Shown here piece by piece: positions 10,790 through 23,570 of a stretch of DNA of 64,000 bases; position 1 is the first letter of the stretch; each line of letters starts with the position of its first letter. Where the stretch lies: positions 35,260,453 to 35,324,452 of the forward strand of contig NC_084804.1 in the NCBI RefSeq assembly GCF_963583255.1. The letters are read 5' to 3'. Under the pieces are notes generated by a model, which did no database searches, had not been told where the DNA came from, and worked only from the letters and a program-made list of their open reading frames with translations. Position numbers and translations under genes: made by a program. The stretch is from Pyrus communis (lineage: Eukaryota > Streptophyta > Magnoliopsida > Rosales > Rosaceae).

Positions 10790-13700
10790 ATGTCACTCAA
10801 TATGAAAACCCTAACCCAAGCCCTCGCCAAGACCGCTGCGGTCATCGAAAAGACCGTACAGACCACGGTCCAGGAGGTCGCCGGACCCAAGCCTCTTCAG
10901 GACTACGAGCTCTTCGACCAGATCGGGTCCGCCGGACCGGGCCTGGTCTGGAAGCTCTATTCCGCCAAGGCGGCTCGTGAGTCTACGCGCGCGCACCAGT
11001 ACCCCACCGTCTGCGTCTGGGTTTTGGATAAGAAGGCTCTGTCGGAGGCGCGCATGCGCACCGGATTGGCCAAGGCGGCGGAAGATGGGTTTTTGGAGAT
11101 CATTCGAGCTGATGCGGCAAGGCTGGTGAGGCTGAGGCACCCCGGGGTGGTGCACGTGGTGCAGGCTCTGGATGAGAACAAGAATGCCATGGCAATGGTG
11201 ACGGAGCCGTTGTTTGCGTCTGTGGCAAATGCACTTGGGAATGTGGAGAATGTGGCTAAGGTGCCCAAGGAGCTTAAAGGAATGGTAGGTAGGCTCTGGT
11301 GGGCTTCAATTGTTTCCTTTTATGCTGGTTTCAAGTTTCGATAGTGTAATTTCGGTAATTTAGTGAATGCATGTTTGGATTGGATTCGTATGGACCTTTT
11401 GAATATTGGAATGTAGTTTAAATCAGTCAAATGCTCGGTCGGATTCTGTTTCTTTTATGTGGATCACCAATAAAGTAACCGACTTGAATTCGAATTTAGT
11501 TGTGTGATTTTGAGAATGATACATTTTATTAGTGTTAATAAGCGGATGCTCTGTAGAACAAGCAAGTTGTTCGTATTCCGAATATTATGTGCTCCTTCTT
11601 GCGTCTAGATGTATGCCCACTTATCAGAAATCATGGAATACATCTGTCATTTGTTTCCTTTAGCAGCCCTCTAGGCATCAGTTTCGACTGAGTTCAGGGA
11701 TTATTCTCTTTCGTATACAGTGATGGCTGTGTTAGCGGTTAAATGAATTTGGTTCAGCTTTAGTTACTTGTAAAGTAGTCATACTTGAGAGGTCTTTGCT
11801 ATTTTTGCTAGTTGGTGGATTTCTTATCCAGTTGTTGTAATTCCTTCTATTGTTTTAATAAAATTCTATCCTTCTTCTAAAATAATAAAAGTTTTCAAGA
11901 TGGAGGTCACTGCTTTTGGCGGTTTGCTTGTATTGGATAGACCAAGCTATTTGACTCTTAAGCTTCTATTTCTTCTTCAGCATTATTTTTTTGTCTTCTG
12001 TAGAACTCATTACTCTCAAATATGAACTATCTAACTTGATAAACAAGTTTTCTGCACATGAATGTTCAATATGCATGTCATACTTATTTTTTACTGAGGA
12101 AATTCAAAACCCTATGAGCAACCTCAATACTATTGGGATGGTTATATTGAAATGAGTAAAACAAATATTGGTGAAGTAATTTTTTTATAGCTACATTAAA
12201 TTGATCTAGTTTGTAAATTTTTAATGGGCTGGATATTTTCTCTCTCCAAGGGCAGAATGTTCTGGAAAATATTATTCTACAGAAAGTGCATTTTCTTTAG
12301 TCAATCTCCTATCTGTCATGTGCTATATTCTGAATCATCCTGTGATATCATAGCTTGCTCAAAAGGATTTTTTTCTTTGCAGGAAATGGGTATATTGGAG
12401 GTGAAGCATGGTTTGCTCCAGATAGCAGAATCCTTAGACTTTCTTCATAACAATGCGCGTCTCATTCATCGGGCCATATCACCTGAGGTTACAACTTCTT
12501 CTTGGTCTGTTTTCACAATATTTCAAATATGTAGAAGTGAAATTTGTCAAAATTTAAACTCTTTGTAGATATTTTATCTCTTGTTTATCTTGAGGCTAGA
12601 ATGTCTAGCAGAATAATTTTCCTTGTTGTCCTCTGTAGCGTGAAGGTATAATTGTTGGGTTTTGCGTCTCAACATTAGGATGATGCAGAAATTAGGTTTG
12701 TATTACCTATTTCGTTTGGTGTACTATTTGGGTTTGGATTTGACTTCTTGGTTGGATTCCTTATTTGGTGGAGAGTTTTTGTTAATTAGTATAATTACCT
12801 ATTTGATTAGGGTTTGGATTTACTCCCTATTAGGATTCTATGTAAACCTAAGCCCTATGCTCTATAAATAGGACAATAGGGTTAGTTTATTTTGTGTGGC
12901 TCATTCGTGTGACAATTTGGTGAGAGTCAATTTGTGAGTTTGTGAGTTAGAGAACAATTTAGGAGAATCTTCTTCGTTAGTTTTGTGTTCTCTACTGGTT
13001 TAGGGTTTGTAATTTGTGGGTTTTGGGTTGTGAGAGTTTAAACACTCTTTTGTAATCTCTGGTTGTATAGTGAAATTGCTCGCCATGCTTTGCCCGTGGA
13101 CATAGGCTTTACGCCGAACCATGTTAAATCTCTTGTATTCTTATGTTTAGATTGTTTGTTTCTTCGCTTTCGCCTACAAAGTTGATGTATGGTACTTTAT
13201 TAGAATTTGCTTCCCTTTGCACATAAAAATACAACAATAATTACTAAGGAAAAACTTCATTTCATTTTATTGCCTGATCTTTATGTATCAGTCCCTCACT
13301 GAGTCTAATAAGTGTGTTTCTTGCCAATTAATTATCATACTTGTCCTCCAAATTAGAGGTTCAATGCATATTGAATATGTCAATTGAATGTGAAACCATA
13401 TTGCTGCAGAATGTCTTTATTACAGCAAGTGGAGCTTGGAAGCTTGGTGGATTTGGTTTTGCAATCTCAACAGATCAAGCCTCAGGAAATATGGCTAATG
13501 TTCAGGCATTCCATTATGCTGTGAGTCAAGCTTCTGTTATAAGCTTATTACACAAAAAATTCTACTTCACCTGCATATTTTTACAATTATGAAAATGTGT
13601 GCTTTCTGTCCTGCAGAACATTATTAGCACACATTTGTTTTTTTGATCTTGATCTCTTAACATTCATGAATTTATGAATGTCTTCATTTTCTTCCTTGCT

Positions 13701-16700
13701 TTATCCAATTGTTTTCCATCTATGCAGTTGCATTTGCAACAACTTTGAATGATCTATACTTGCACACCGGATTTCTTTTCAAACAGCCAAGAGTCTGGCA
13801 GTTTTTTTATGAGCAGTATGATGCTTCCTGGTTAAAATGTTGACCGTAATTTTTTAGGTTTATTTATTTAAATCTTATCTAGATCCAATGAGAGTTCCCC
13901 ATAAGCAATGTGTACCAGTCATTAATTGATTTGATATGGGTTGCACAGGAATATGATGTTGAGGACTCTGTGCTGCCCCTTCAGCCATCACTGAATTACA
14001 CTGCTCCTGAACTTGCTAGGAGTAAAGCATCCTCAGCTGGATGTTCTTCTGATATTTTCAGTTTTGGTTGTCTTGCCTACCACTTGATTGCTCACAAGCC
14101 TTTGCTCGACTGCCACAACAATGTCAAGATGGTAATTTTCCTTTAAATTCTTCACTTATTTCATACAGATGCAAGTGTTTAATTGATAGCTTGTTCATGT
14201 ACAGAAAACACAAAAAGAGCTTGTATGATATGCTTTTTCTCGCCTATTTACTACAGCGACGAAGAATCGAATTATTGCTATATTTATTCCTTTTTCTACA
14301 TCTCCTTTAACAAGGATCATCTCCAACTTTTAGCTGCTACTTCCCCCACATGCACACTAAAATAGGTCATGGAATGAAGTAGGATATGTGTACTGGTCTT
14401 TAATACTTTTCTCCATTTTCATTGAGTGATCCTCATGGTTGATCTATGGTTGTGTATTGGTGATATTGTTAATACTAATATTGGTGATATTGTTAATACT
14501 GAAGTTTTTCTTTTGCAGTATATGAATACCTTAAGCTACTTATCCAATGAAGCCTTTTCCCCTATTCCTCCAGAGTTAGTTCCTGACTTGCAAAGGATGC
14601 TTTCTACGAATGAGGCTTTCAGGCCAACAGCAATGGATTTTACAGGTAAATCATTAAACCTAACTGTATTGGAGCTTTGCCACTGAATGTAGGAAAACAT
14701 TTCTCTGCTTCCGATGTAGAATAGGAGACAAAGAGAACAAGGATGATATGTGTAAAGAGACAGAGAAGGTTAAGGAGAGGTAAATCATGTTAAAATCAAG
14801 TATGGTTACTAGGAACCTATTAATAATGTAGTATAGGCAATTTCAAGATTAATAAATACTTAGAAATAATTAAACCTAGTAACTGAATTTCCTGGTTCTT
14901 TTGATTAAAAGTAAATAATAATCAAATCTCTAAGCCCACCATCATTGTTAAAAATAGAACGCATGAGTTAGGGATGTTCCTGTTCTGATACATGAAAATC
15001 ACTCTCAATTCTCCGTGGAAGCCAAAAGTAATGTAGTATTATGGCTAGAATTCGTTTTGTCATGCACATATTTTTGGTTTAATCTCAGCAGTATAAAGTG
15101 CATACACATTTGGCCTCGTTATTATTGTTATGTTACTTATTTAAGTGTACTTTGACTGCTCTTTGTCTCATACTCGGGTTTGTTTATAATATTTATATGC
15201 AGGTTCTCCATTTTTTCGGGATGACACTAGGTTGCGTGCTCTTCGCTTTCTCGACCACATGCTTGTATGCATTTGCATTTCAGCATAATCAGTGCATACT
15301 TCTGGGATAATGTTACCCTAGATTAATGTCTTAAAAGAAGAAAAACGGCTTGACAAAAAAGATTTGGTCATAAATCATTTTTTTTTTATTTGCAGGAAAG
15401 AGATAACATGCAGAAGTCTGAATTCCTGAAAGCATTTTCTGATATGTGGAAAGATTTCGATTCTCGTGTATTGCGATATAAGGTTTCTTTCTTGTCTGAT
15501 CAAGTGATGTGTCATTTATTTTTACAGTATTTATGTTTTGAGTATATGTTTGAATTTTGGAAACAAAGAATAATGAAAGGACCACCTGATTATTGAAATG
15601 AAAACCACATCATGATTTTTGTTTTTGGTTTGAGAAAAAAAGAACCCCTCAGGTATCTGGTTATGCCTATTGGTAATTTGTGTTTCACTATATTGCATTT
15701 CATAGTTTTGTTCAGCCAACTGCTAAGGATATTTTATCTATTGAACATGGTCTCTATTATGTCTTTCTAGGTACTGCCGCCGCTTTGTGCAGAACTTAGG
15801 AATTTGGTTATGCAACCAATGATTCTGCCCATGGTTCTCACGATTGCAGAGTCTCAGGTACTAATTGCTTTGCCCTTGTGATTGGAAATGAGCCATTGTT
15901 GTACCTACAAAAAAAGCTTTGTAAAGGATTGTGATTGTTTGTAAACTAATCATGCAAGGCTTGTTATGATGTATCAGATTCACTGTTCTAAAAATCCCCG
16001 CCTAGGCACTAGGCGGCTGGCCATTGTCCCAATTAATCCCTAGGCGTTTGAAAATTAAGAAAGGGTGCCTAGACCTGCCTAGGTTGTTCCCGATGTTTTC
16101 AATATGTTCTAATACTTTATAATCTCTATGTCTTAAAATTAAAAAAACTGCTTAGGTGCCTAGACGATAGGCCCCTATCCGCCACCCGACTAGTGCCTAA
16201 CGCCTTTTATAACCTTGATTAAATTGTATTATAGTTCCAATAAAAAAATGGTAGCAATGATGGATGCTTGAGTTTTTTAATTTTTGGGGTAGTTTAGGCA
16301 GTTTGGAAATCTTTAATTTTGTCGCTGTAAGTGTACCCTTGTCCATAGGATGCATATCATTTTTTTCAAGAAAATATTGTTTTCTTGTTAAAAGAAAATT
16401 GTTGTCAGCTAGCCGTGGAGGGTTTAACTGAGAAAATAAGGAGTTCATGGAGAATCACTCAAAAGTATATGTGAAATTTTGAAAGATGCAAGAAAACAAT
16501 TATGTGATGATCTCATAAAAACTGCCATGATACTTAATTTTTGAAAACATGCACGATTGTTGAGACATCAAGCTCTAACCCTAAACTTTCTATAATAATG
16601 TCTTAAAACTTGTACTCTCTCTCTCTCTCTCAGACGCGCGCGCGCACACACACATATGGTAGAGTTTATGGACATCATCAAGTGACAGTGAATGCTTTAC

Positions 16701-17438
16701 GTTTTGTAACTAGATTGACTAAGTTTATGTCTTAAAACATAATGTAGGATAAGAATGACTTTGAGTTATCAACATTGCCAGCCCTTGTTCCTGTCCTGAG
16801 CACTGCTGTGGGTGACACATTATTGTTGCTTTTGAAGCATGCAGAACTTATTATCAGCAAGGTAAGTGAAAACACTTTTCTGATTCTCTTATTTGGTATT
16901 TTAAGATATTATTGCATTATTCGGTTCAATCCCTGCACACTTTGTGTGCTGTGTCTGTTCAGTGCCTGGAAGGGGTGCTTACTCCCAGTGGATTACTATG
17001 TTGCTAGTAGATACTTTCCCCATTATTGAGTTATACACTTAACCTGTTATGTATTTATTTTTAGACTATGCAAGATCACTTGATATCACATGTCCTGCCC
17101 ATGATTGTTCGAGCATATGGTGATGGCGATGCTCGCATACAGGAGGAGGTTTTGAGGAAGTCTTCTTTCCTTGCTAAAAAGATTGATGTTCAGGTGAGTA
17201 TGCATTTACATTCTTTGGAAGCACACGTACACACACACAGCAATGAAAACATTTGAAATACTACTTTTGAAGATGTGTTACGGTTGTGGGTTATCTATTG
17301 GCTTTTTTTTTTTTTTTTTTTTTTTTTTTTTCTTTTCTTCTTCTTTTTCTTCCCGTAATACAAAAATGTGTTTAGCACATGGATGAAGATAAACAAAAGC
17401 TATATTTTAGTTTTAGTATCTTTCTTCTAAATGTTCAC

Positions 17439-17487
<49 letters not shown>

Positions 17488-20400
17488 GATGGACACTTTT
17501 GAAGATGTGTTACAGTTGTGGATCCTTTTTTTTTTTTTTTTTTTTTTCCGTAATACAAAAATTGTTTAGCACATGGATGAAGATAAACAACTTAGCTATA
17601 TTTTAGTTTTAGTATCTTTCTTGTGAATCAACATTTTATGGGAGAGCTACTAGTATTTGTTGTCTTATATTTTCATTATTTGCAGCTAGTGAAACAAGCT
17701 ATTCTGCCTCGTGTTCATGGCTTAGCTCTTAAGACAACTGTTGCCGCGGTATGTATTTATTCTTTTATTGGCTTTCTTTGTTTCTTAAGTTTAATTTAAG
17801 AACATTCTCATTATGCATTCACCTTAAATGATATCAGTCTGTTCTTGCCATTAGTGAAAATTGAAAATACTGAATTTTGATTTTCTTTCTGTGGGTTATA
17901 CATAAAAATGATTTAAAAAGAAAGAAAGAAAGAAAGAAAGAAATAAAAGAAATAATTTGTTGTAACTTAAAAGGCAACAGATTTTGATGTTATAACTTAT
18001 ATTGAGCATGATTTGGTTTTCATTTCATTCGTATTAAGAATTTGGAATCAAACTAATTATTTAAGGGTATGATCCCCTATAATAATATTTCTGGCACCAC
18101 CTTTTTTTGGTCAGCCTCTTGGTTTCTTATCTTGAATTTAACTGATATTTTCTTTGGTTATAGGTGTATCTAGTGGTCAACATTGTAATATGTTAAATAA
18201 CTTAATACCAACGAAGTGTCCCTGCCAGTCCTAATAGATTGACTTTCAATTGTCTTTGGCCTGTCACTTCTATTATATTTTATTTCTGTTGTGAAAACTA
18301 GTTGATAGTACTTAGCACTCTATTTTACCAAGAGTTATTGACCTAATCATAGTAGATGGAACTTTAAATCACACATTTTTATCACCTAATGCGCCAGAAA
18401 CTTGTCCGAGTTTTGTGCATCCTGTGCTAGCTGTATGTTGCTTCCTCATACGTCCACTTTGCATTACTGATCCTGAGTGCGGAAAATGACTTGATCGAGT
18501 GATTATTATCTCCCAAATTGCTATTGAAGCATATTGTTTCTTTGGTTGAATTTGCACAGTGTATACTGTTTTCTAATTCCACTGATTATTAAACAATTTG
18601 ACTGTAATGGGTTTGCCCTTGTTTCTACTTCTGAGGAAATTAACTTTTTAAACTGCCATTCATTATTTAACAGAGTGAAAATTATAGAGGAACAAAATTG
18701 TACAGTGGGATTCATCCTATGATTCACCTCGTGAATCTTCTGCCTGAGTCGGTTTCTTTGTGTATTTTCTTAGGACAATGTAATGCTGGTGGCAATGAAC
18801 TCATAAGAAGTTAAAGTCCCAAAATACAGTTTTCTTTAGTTTTTCTGAATTGACGGCCAGTTGTATGACAGTTGAAGATGAATGAACTGGATGTTACCCT
18901 TTTTTTTTTCTTGGTACTGTGGGTTCAACTGTAGCTTTTAATTCCATGAGACCGCCAGTTCGAGGTGGCTCTTGAACTTGACTTGGGTGAATTTTATATT
19001 GTTTTGTTATGGTTTAATCTTGATGTAACAATTGAACATGAATTTCAAATGTGCTTGTTTTGGCAGGTGAGAGTCAATGCTTTGCATTGTCTAGGAGATT
19101 TGATTCCTACACTCGATAAGCATGCTATTTTGGATATTCTGCAAACAATTCAGCGTTGTACAGCAGTTGACCGCTCTGCTCCTACCCTTATGTGTACTCT
19201 TGGGGTGTCAAACTCAATTCTTAAGCAGGTAACCGTTTCCAATAATGAATCTGGTTCTGTGGTTGCTTTATCTGTCTTCTGTAGCATTTTACCCTAATAT
19301 CGTTATATATTATAAATTTATTACAAAGCTACAAGATATAATTCATTTTCTTTGCTTCATGATTTTCAGCTTGGGGTAGAATTTGTTGCAGAGCATGTCC
19401 TCCCGCTGCTCATACCTCTTCTTACTGCCCAGCAATTAAATGTTCAGCAGTTTGCCAAATATATGCTCTTTGTCAAGGATATTCTGAGGTGATAATTGAA
19501 TGTTTTGAGTATCACCCAAGTAATGTCTGCATGCTTACATGCATTCTTATCAGTTTCAGTATTATATAATTCTTTCTTGCATTTAGTTTTACTGATATTA
19601 AGTCTCCTTTTCTGTATTGGACCTATTGGTTTTGTGGCAGGAAGATAGAGGAAAAACGGGGAGTTACTGTGATGGATTCTGGAATTCCAGAGGTAAAACC
19701 ATCTCCATCTGCCAATGGACACCACTTCCAAGTCCCAAGCAAAATAAGCGGAAATGTCGCCACCGCTGCAAACAGCAGTCCAGCATGGGATGAAGATTGG
19801 GGTCCTATAAAAAAGCAGCCCTCCAATTCCCTCCAAATTTCTACAAATTCCATTACCTCCACTTATCCCACTCCGGGTAATGAACCAATTCAAGTAACTT
19901 CTTCACAGCCAAATTCCTTGTCGCGAACTGCAGTATCTAGTCAGCAAACACCCGTATCATGTCCCCCAGTTGATATGGAGTGGCCTCCTAGGGCGTCTTC
20001 TGGAGTTACCCCAGTTGCTGATACTGAGAAGCAATTAAATGCAGGAGCATCATCCAGTTCCAGTTTTGATGACGTTGATCCTTTTGCTAACTGGCCCCCA
20101 CGGCCTAGTGGCCAAGTAAGTGGAATGGGCCCTTCCAACAATGGTACGATAGAGCCTCCCAGAAACAAACTGTCCAGTGGATCAAACAGTATGAACCTCT
20201 ACAGCAATAGCAATGATAGTTGGGCCTTTGTTACCGGAGGGTCTGTTGAGCAAATAGGACATGGTCAAGGCAATGCAACTTCGATTACTGGTGGTTTGGG
20301 TAGCTCAGGTTTCAACCCCCCTAGTTCTATTGGATTTATGAAACAGAATCAACCGATATCAGCTTCAAATGCTTACACAGATAAAAGATCAGCTGATCTT

Positions 20401-20571
20401 GGGTCCATCTTTGCTTCTGGAAATAATGCACAGACAGCACCTAGACTTGCTCCTCCCCCATCAACTGCTGTAGGTCGAGGAAGAGGCAGAGGGAAGGGTG
20501 CTAGTTCGGTGTCACGCTCCAGCCATGCGAAATCGGCAACTGAACAGCCACCCCTTTTGGATCTGCTATAA
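10790..20571 (+). CDS. SCYL2: SCY1-like pseudokinase, SCYL2 type
   Basis: Fourteen exons join in phase to 924 codons: 10790-11284, 12383-12487, 13410-13520, 13949-14131, 14519-14645, 15203-15264, 15396-15482, 15771-15857, 16748-16861, 17065-17193, 17686-17748, 19067-19228, 19370-19488 and 19641-20571. Residues about 35-330 form a protein-kinase fold. The catalytic HRD is HRAISPEN (194-201) and the DFG position reads GGFGF, so the catalytic aspartates are gone: a pseudokinase. Residues about 360-615 are helical HEAT-like repeats. The tail is Ser/Pro/Gly-rich ([19 protein letters not shown]) and ends LLDLL, a possible clathrin/adaptor motif. Plant SCYL2A/B act with clathrin at the trans-Golgi and endosomes; that role here is inferred. 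Every intron has GT and AG ends. Confidence 0.95.
12653..13236 (+). mobile_element. Solo LTR in SCYL2 intron 2, Copia-like
   Basis: 584 bp beginning TGTTGGGTTTTG and ending ACAACA, with TGTTG/CAACA terminal inverted repeats. A perfect 5 bp target duplication ATAAT flanks it (12648-12652 and 13237-13241). A TATA-like CTCTATAAATAGG lies at about 12858. The downstream GTGGACATAGGCTTTACGCCGAACC stretch (near 13090) is typical of Copia LTR U5 regions. It is in the same orientation as the host gene. Confidence 0.85.
15975..16216 (+). repeat. Dispersed GCCTAGGCG-type repeat, copy 1
   Basis: Lies in SCYL2 intron 8. It starts CACTGTTCTAAAAAT and contains several CCTAGGCG/GCCTAG words and the segment GAAAATTAAGAAA. 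The reverse complement recurs at about 29880-30112. No coding sequence or clear target duplication was found; the family is not identified. Confidence 0.6.
17255..17625 (+). repeat. Tandem duplication in SCYL2 intron 10
   Basis: Two units, about 17262-17430 and 17496-17625, share ACTTTTGAAGATGTGTTAC, a poly-T run, CCGTAATACAAAAAT, TAGCACATGGATGAAGATAA and TATTTTAGTTTTAGTATCTT. A CT microsatellite (about 17442-17484) separates them. No effect on splicing is predicted because the exon borders are outside. Confidence 0.8.
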
Positions 20572-21080
20572 GCTTAATACATGGTTTTAACCTTCATAAC
20601 GTTGGATGTAAAAACGGTACAACAAAAGATTTGGGAATGGCCCATGTAGAGTAGGCCTGCCTTGCTGTGTGGAGAAACTGATTTTGTAAATGATTTTGGG
20701 ATCCTACTGTCATATTTCGAGCATGGATGACTGACAGCAGCAGCTCTCGGGGATATCAAGGTTTGTTATGTATCGGTTTTTTTTGTGCTTAGTTTGTATT
20801 TTGTTGTGATTTGGCACCAAATTTTGCATTGTAATTTGAAAGCTTCTTGGGTTCAATTCTTCTGGATAAGTGTAATCTTCGTTGCAGGCCCAGCCTCAAA
20901 GACTGGGTTTGAAATCAATAAAAGAGACTCAGGGTGGCCGAATGCTATTGGAAGGAATATGTACCGAACAATTTTTGCTACTTCGATTTGGTTTTGTAGT
21001 CACCGACTCATCGCCAAGTGCGTATTCACTTTTCTAATTTTTTTTTTTGATTCTGCTGTATGAAATTGTTATACGGGTGA

Positions 21081-23169
21081 TGACACCCCCCGATCGAAGT
21101 CGAGACGTGCTGGCCGTCACGTGAGGATGGCGTAGCCAAGTGCGCAACATAAGTGATAATAATAAGAAAATGCGAATAAATAAAAAAAAATCAAAGCTAA
21201 ACTTATTTAACTAGAGATAATATGTAAGAGTGTGAAAGAGATCCAAGTATAAGATACACGCATATTAGAGCATGGGTAAAACGAAAGTGCAGTTGAACTA
21301 AGTAAGTATTAATTATACAAACAGGGAGAAGATCCCTACTTTTATTTAGTAGAATGTTAGAACCGCCGTTTAGTCCTTGTGAGCCACCAAGGATGAACAA
21401 CTACCTAGAACTTGGAGGGGCGCAAAACAGAAGGATGAGTGGGCAAAAACAAAGCGTTTGAAAACGTATTTATCTTTATGAACATAATAACCCCTCTCCA
21501 TAAAACTCGTACAGTTTCCAAAAAATACTACTACGTAAGTATGAAAACCAATGCACAAGAGCGGCGAAAACTGAAGTATGCCATGTCATAATATCTCAGC
21601 AATAATAAATGCAAGTTAGGTGTGAAACCAATATAAAATAATATACCAGTCGGAGTCACCTAACGTGACCTGTACGATTGGACCTTTAGCTCATCAATCT
21701 AGGCTAGCACACGAGTCGGAGTCACCTAGTGTGACCTGTACAACAGGCTGGGTATAAATATGTATGCTGAAGTGCTACGATCACGTGAAAGCTATGCGAT
21801 AATTCGCAGGTCACCTACGAGTCGGAACCACCTATTGTGGTCTATACAACAGGCTGACACCAAACTTGAATTCAAGGTGAGCGTGCGGTGCGGGAGGTGA
21901 ACAATCACATGAAAGCCGGCCTTAGCCCCAGGCGGGAGCACTAATACCGAGGTACAACCATGATGAGCTCTAAATAAGTGTGTGCATACCAATGCAATAC
22001 AACATTCAATCATATAATACTCATCTGAAGCTTGCCTGAGTCTCCGTAGCATCACACAATACAATTCACAAGTGTATCAATGCAATATTTAAGATGTAAC
22101 TTATTTACGACATGGCAAGCAAAGCATAGTTCCATATAAAAATGTTTCTGAAAACTGTATATAAATATATATACAAAACAAATGCCTACTCACTAATAAG
22201 TAGCAGGATAGTAGCCCCCTAGCTTCGCTTGTCCATGCCCGTCCTCGAGGTACGTCTCACCTATATGCGATACAACTATTTTTTCGTTAATTAATTAGCA
22301 CATAAACAAAGCCTAGGATTAATTCCTCATATGTTGCTCAAATGGGGTGTTTGAATATACCAACGTGATCTACTCGACAACACGAACACCTCCATATTTT
22401 TAGAAAATTTTTTGGATGTCAGACGCACCCTCACTCATTGCCCAAGTCACGGCCACGCATAGGCATGTGCCTGACACACGGGACGGAAACCCTAACGGCG
22501 TTGGGAATATTCCGTTAAAATAGCAGAATATTCCATTATTCTAATGGTGTTACTTGATGTTGTTAGAATATTACGTCAACTTTGACTTAATATTCTTCTT
22601 CTTCTCTGGTGGATCATGCTGGTCTCCATCATTTGGTTCGTCGGTTTCTGGAAAAATTTCAAAGCTTAATATCTACGTCATTTCTCAACCAAAATCCATG
22701 AAATTTATATGGATTTGAAGGTCTTGAAGAGTAGAACACATTCGTACCTATTAGGAGTTCAAAATCCTACGAAAAAGGGTCAGAAAATTCCTTGGAAAAT
22801 CCTGCCAATTTTGCAACTTCAAACTCGCCTATATCGATGTCCGCTTCACTCCAAAACTACTCCAAAGTGTAAGGGAAGTTGCGTGGATACCTTTCCAAGC
22901 CTTAAAACCTCAAAACCACGTTCGGGATCGCGTCGGAACAACTTGGCTCCTCGTCGGAGCTCGTGAGTTGACGGTCAAAACTCACCAAAACTGAAACCTA
23001 AGGGTATGGCTAGGTTTGTGAGTTTGTGAGGAGTGTGATGGTAGTTTTCGTAGGTTCGATCCATACTGTTTTGGTGTGGTTTGTGCGTGTGAGGTGTCTC
23101 GGGTGCAGAAGGAAGAAGAAATGAGAAGAGTCGAGAATGAGAGAGAGAGTCTATGTGTGTGCGTGTGTG

Positions 23170-23205
<36 letters not shown>

Positions 23206-23565
23206 TTGGCCAGAATCAGAAAATGATATTTTCTAATTGGGTTGTCGTGAGAAAGATAGAGTTTCAATTGACCCAAAGAAAGATAAAAGCCCAAAATTTG
23301 ATTGGTTTAGAGGTAATGGGAGCCAATATAATTGGTTCGTGATTTACTCGTTTACGTATTCAATTAATCGTTTTCATTACGAATCCGATTCGAGCCTAAC
23401 TCGCGTTGACGCGCTCGTGACGTCGAGTACGATTTAATTACGATGGCAAGAAAATAATTTAAAACTACCAAGGTACATCCACGTCACTAAGCCAATGAGG
23501 ACAATATCATCACTTTACGCACTAGGGGAGAAAATATATATAATAATTTGGGACGGATCGTCTTA
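21081..23565 (-). mobile_element. Large solo LTR, 2485 bp
   Basis: On the plus strand it starts TGACACCCCCCG. Read on the minus strand it opens TAAGACGATCCGTCCC, close to the TGTAACGACCCGT start of other LTRs here. A perfect GGTGA duplication flanks it (21076-21080 and 23566-23570). It holds a GT microsatellite (about 23168-23204) and three short stem-loop boxes at 21655, 21721 and 21827. No gag-pol sequence is present. It lies about 500 bp downstream of SCYL2 and shares sequence with 4113-5450. Confidence 0.75.
21655..21841. repeat. Three mini-hairpin boxes within the LTR
   Basis: Each box is GTCGGA followed by a 5 bp stem, a 5 base loop and a 5 bp stem, then CTGTAC-like sequence. Stems are GTCAC/GTGAC at 21655 and 21721 and ACCAC/GTGGT at 21827. 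The related fragment has them at 4314, 4392 and 4499. Confidence 0.75.
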
Positions 23566-23570
23566 GGTGA

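Noticed and set aside
19444..19893. Minus-strand 149-codon frame under SCYL2 exon 14
   Set aside because: Shadow of a coding exon; crosses a verified exon border.
23076..23342. Cys-Val repeat frame
   Set aside because: Translation of a GT microsatellite inside the LTR.
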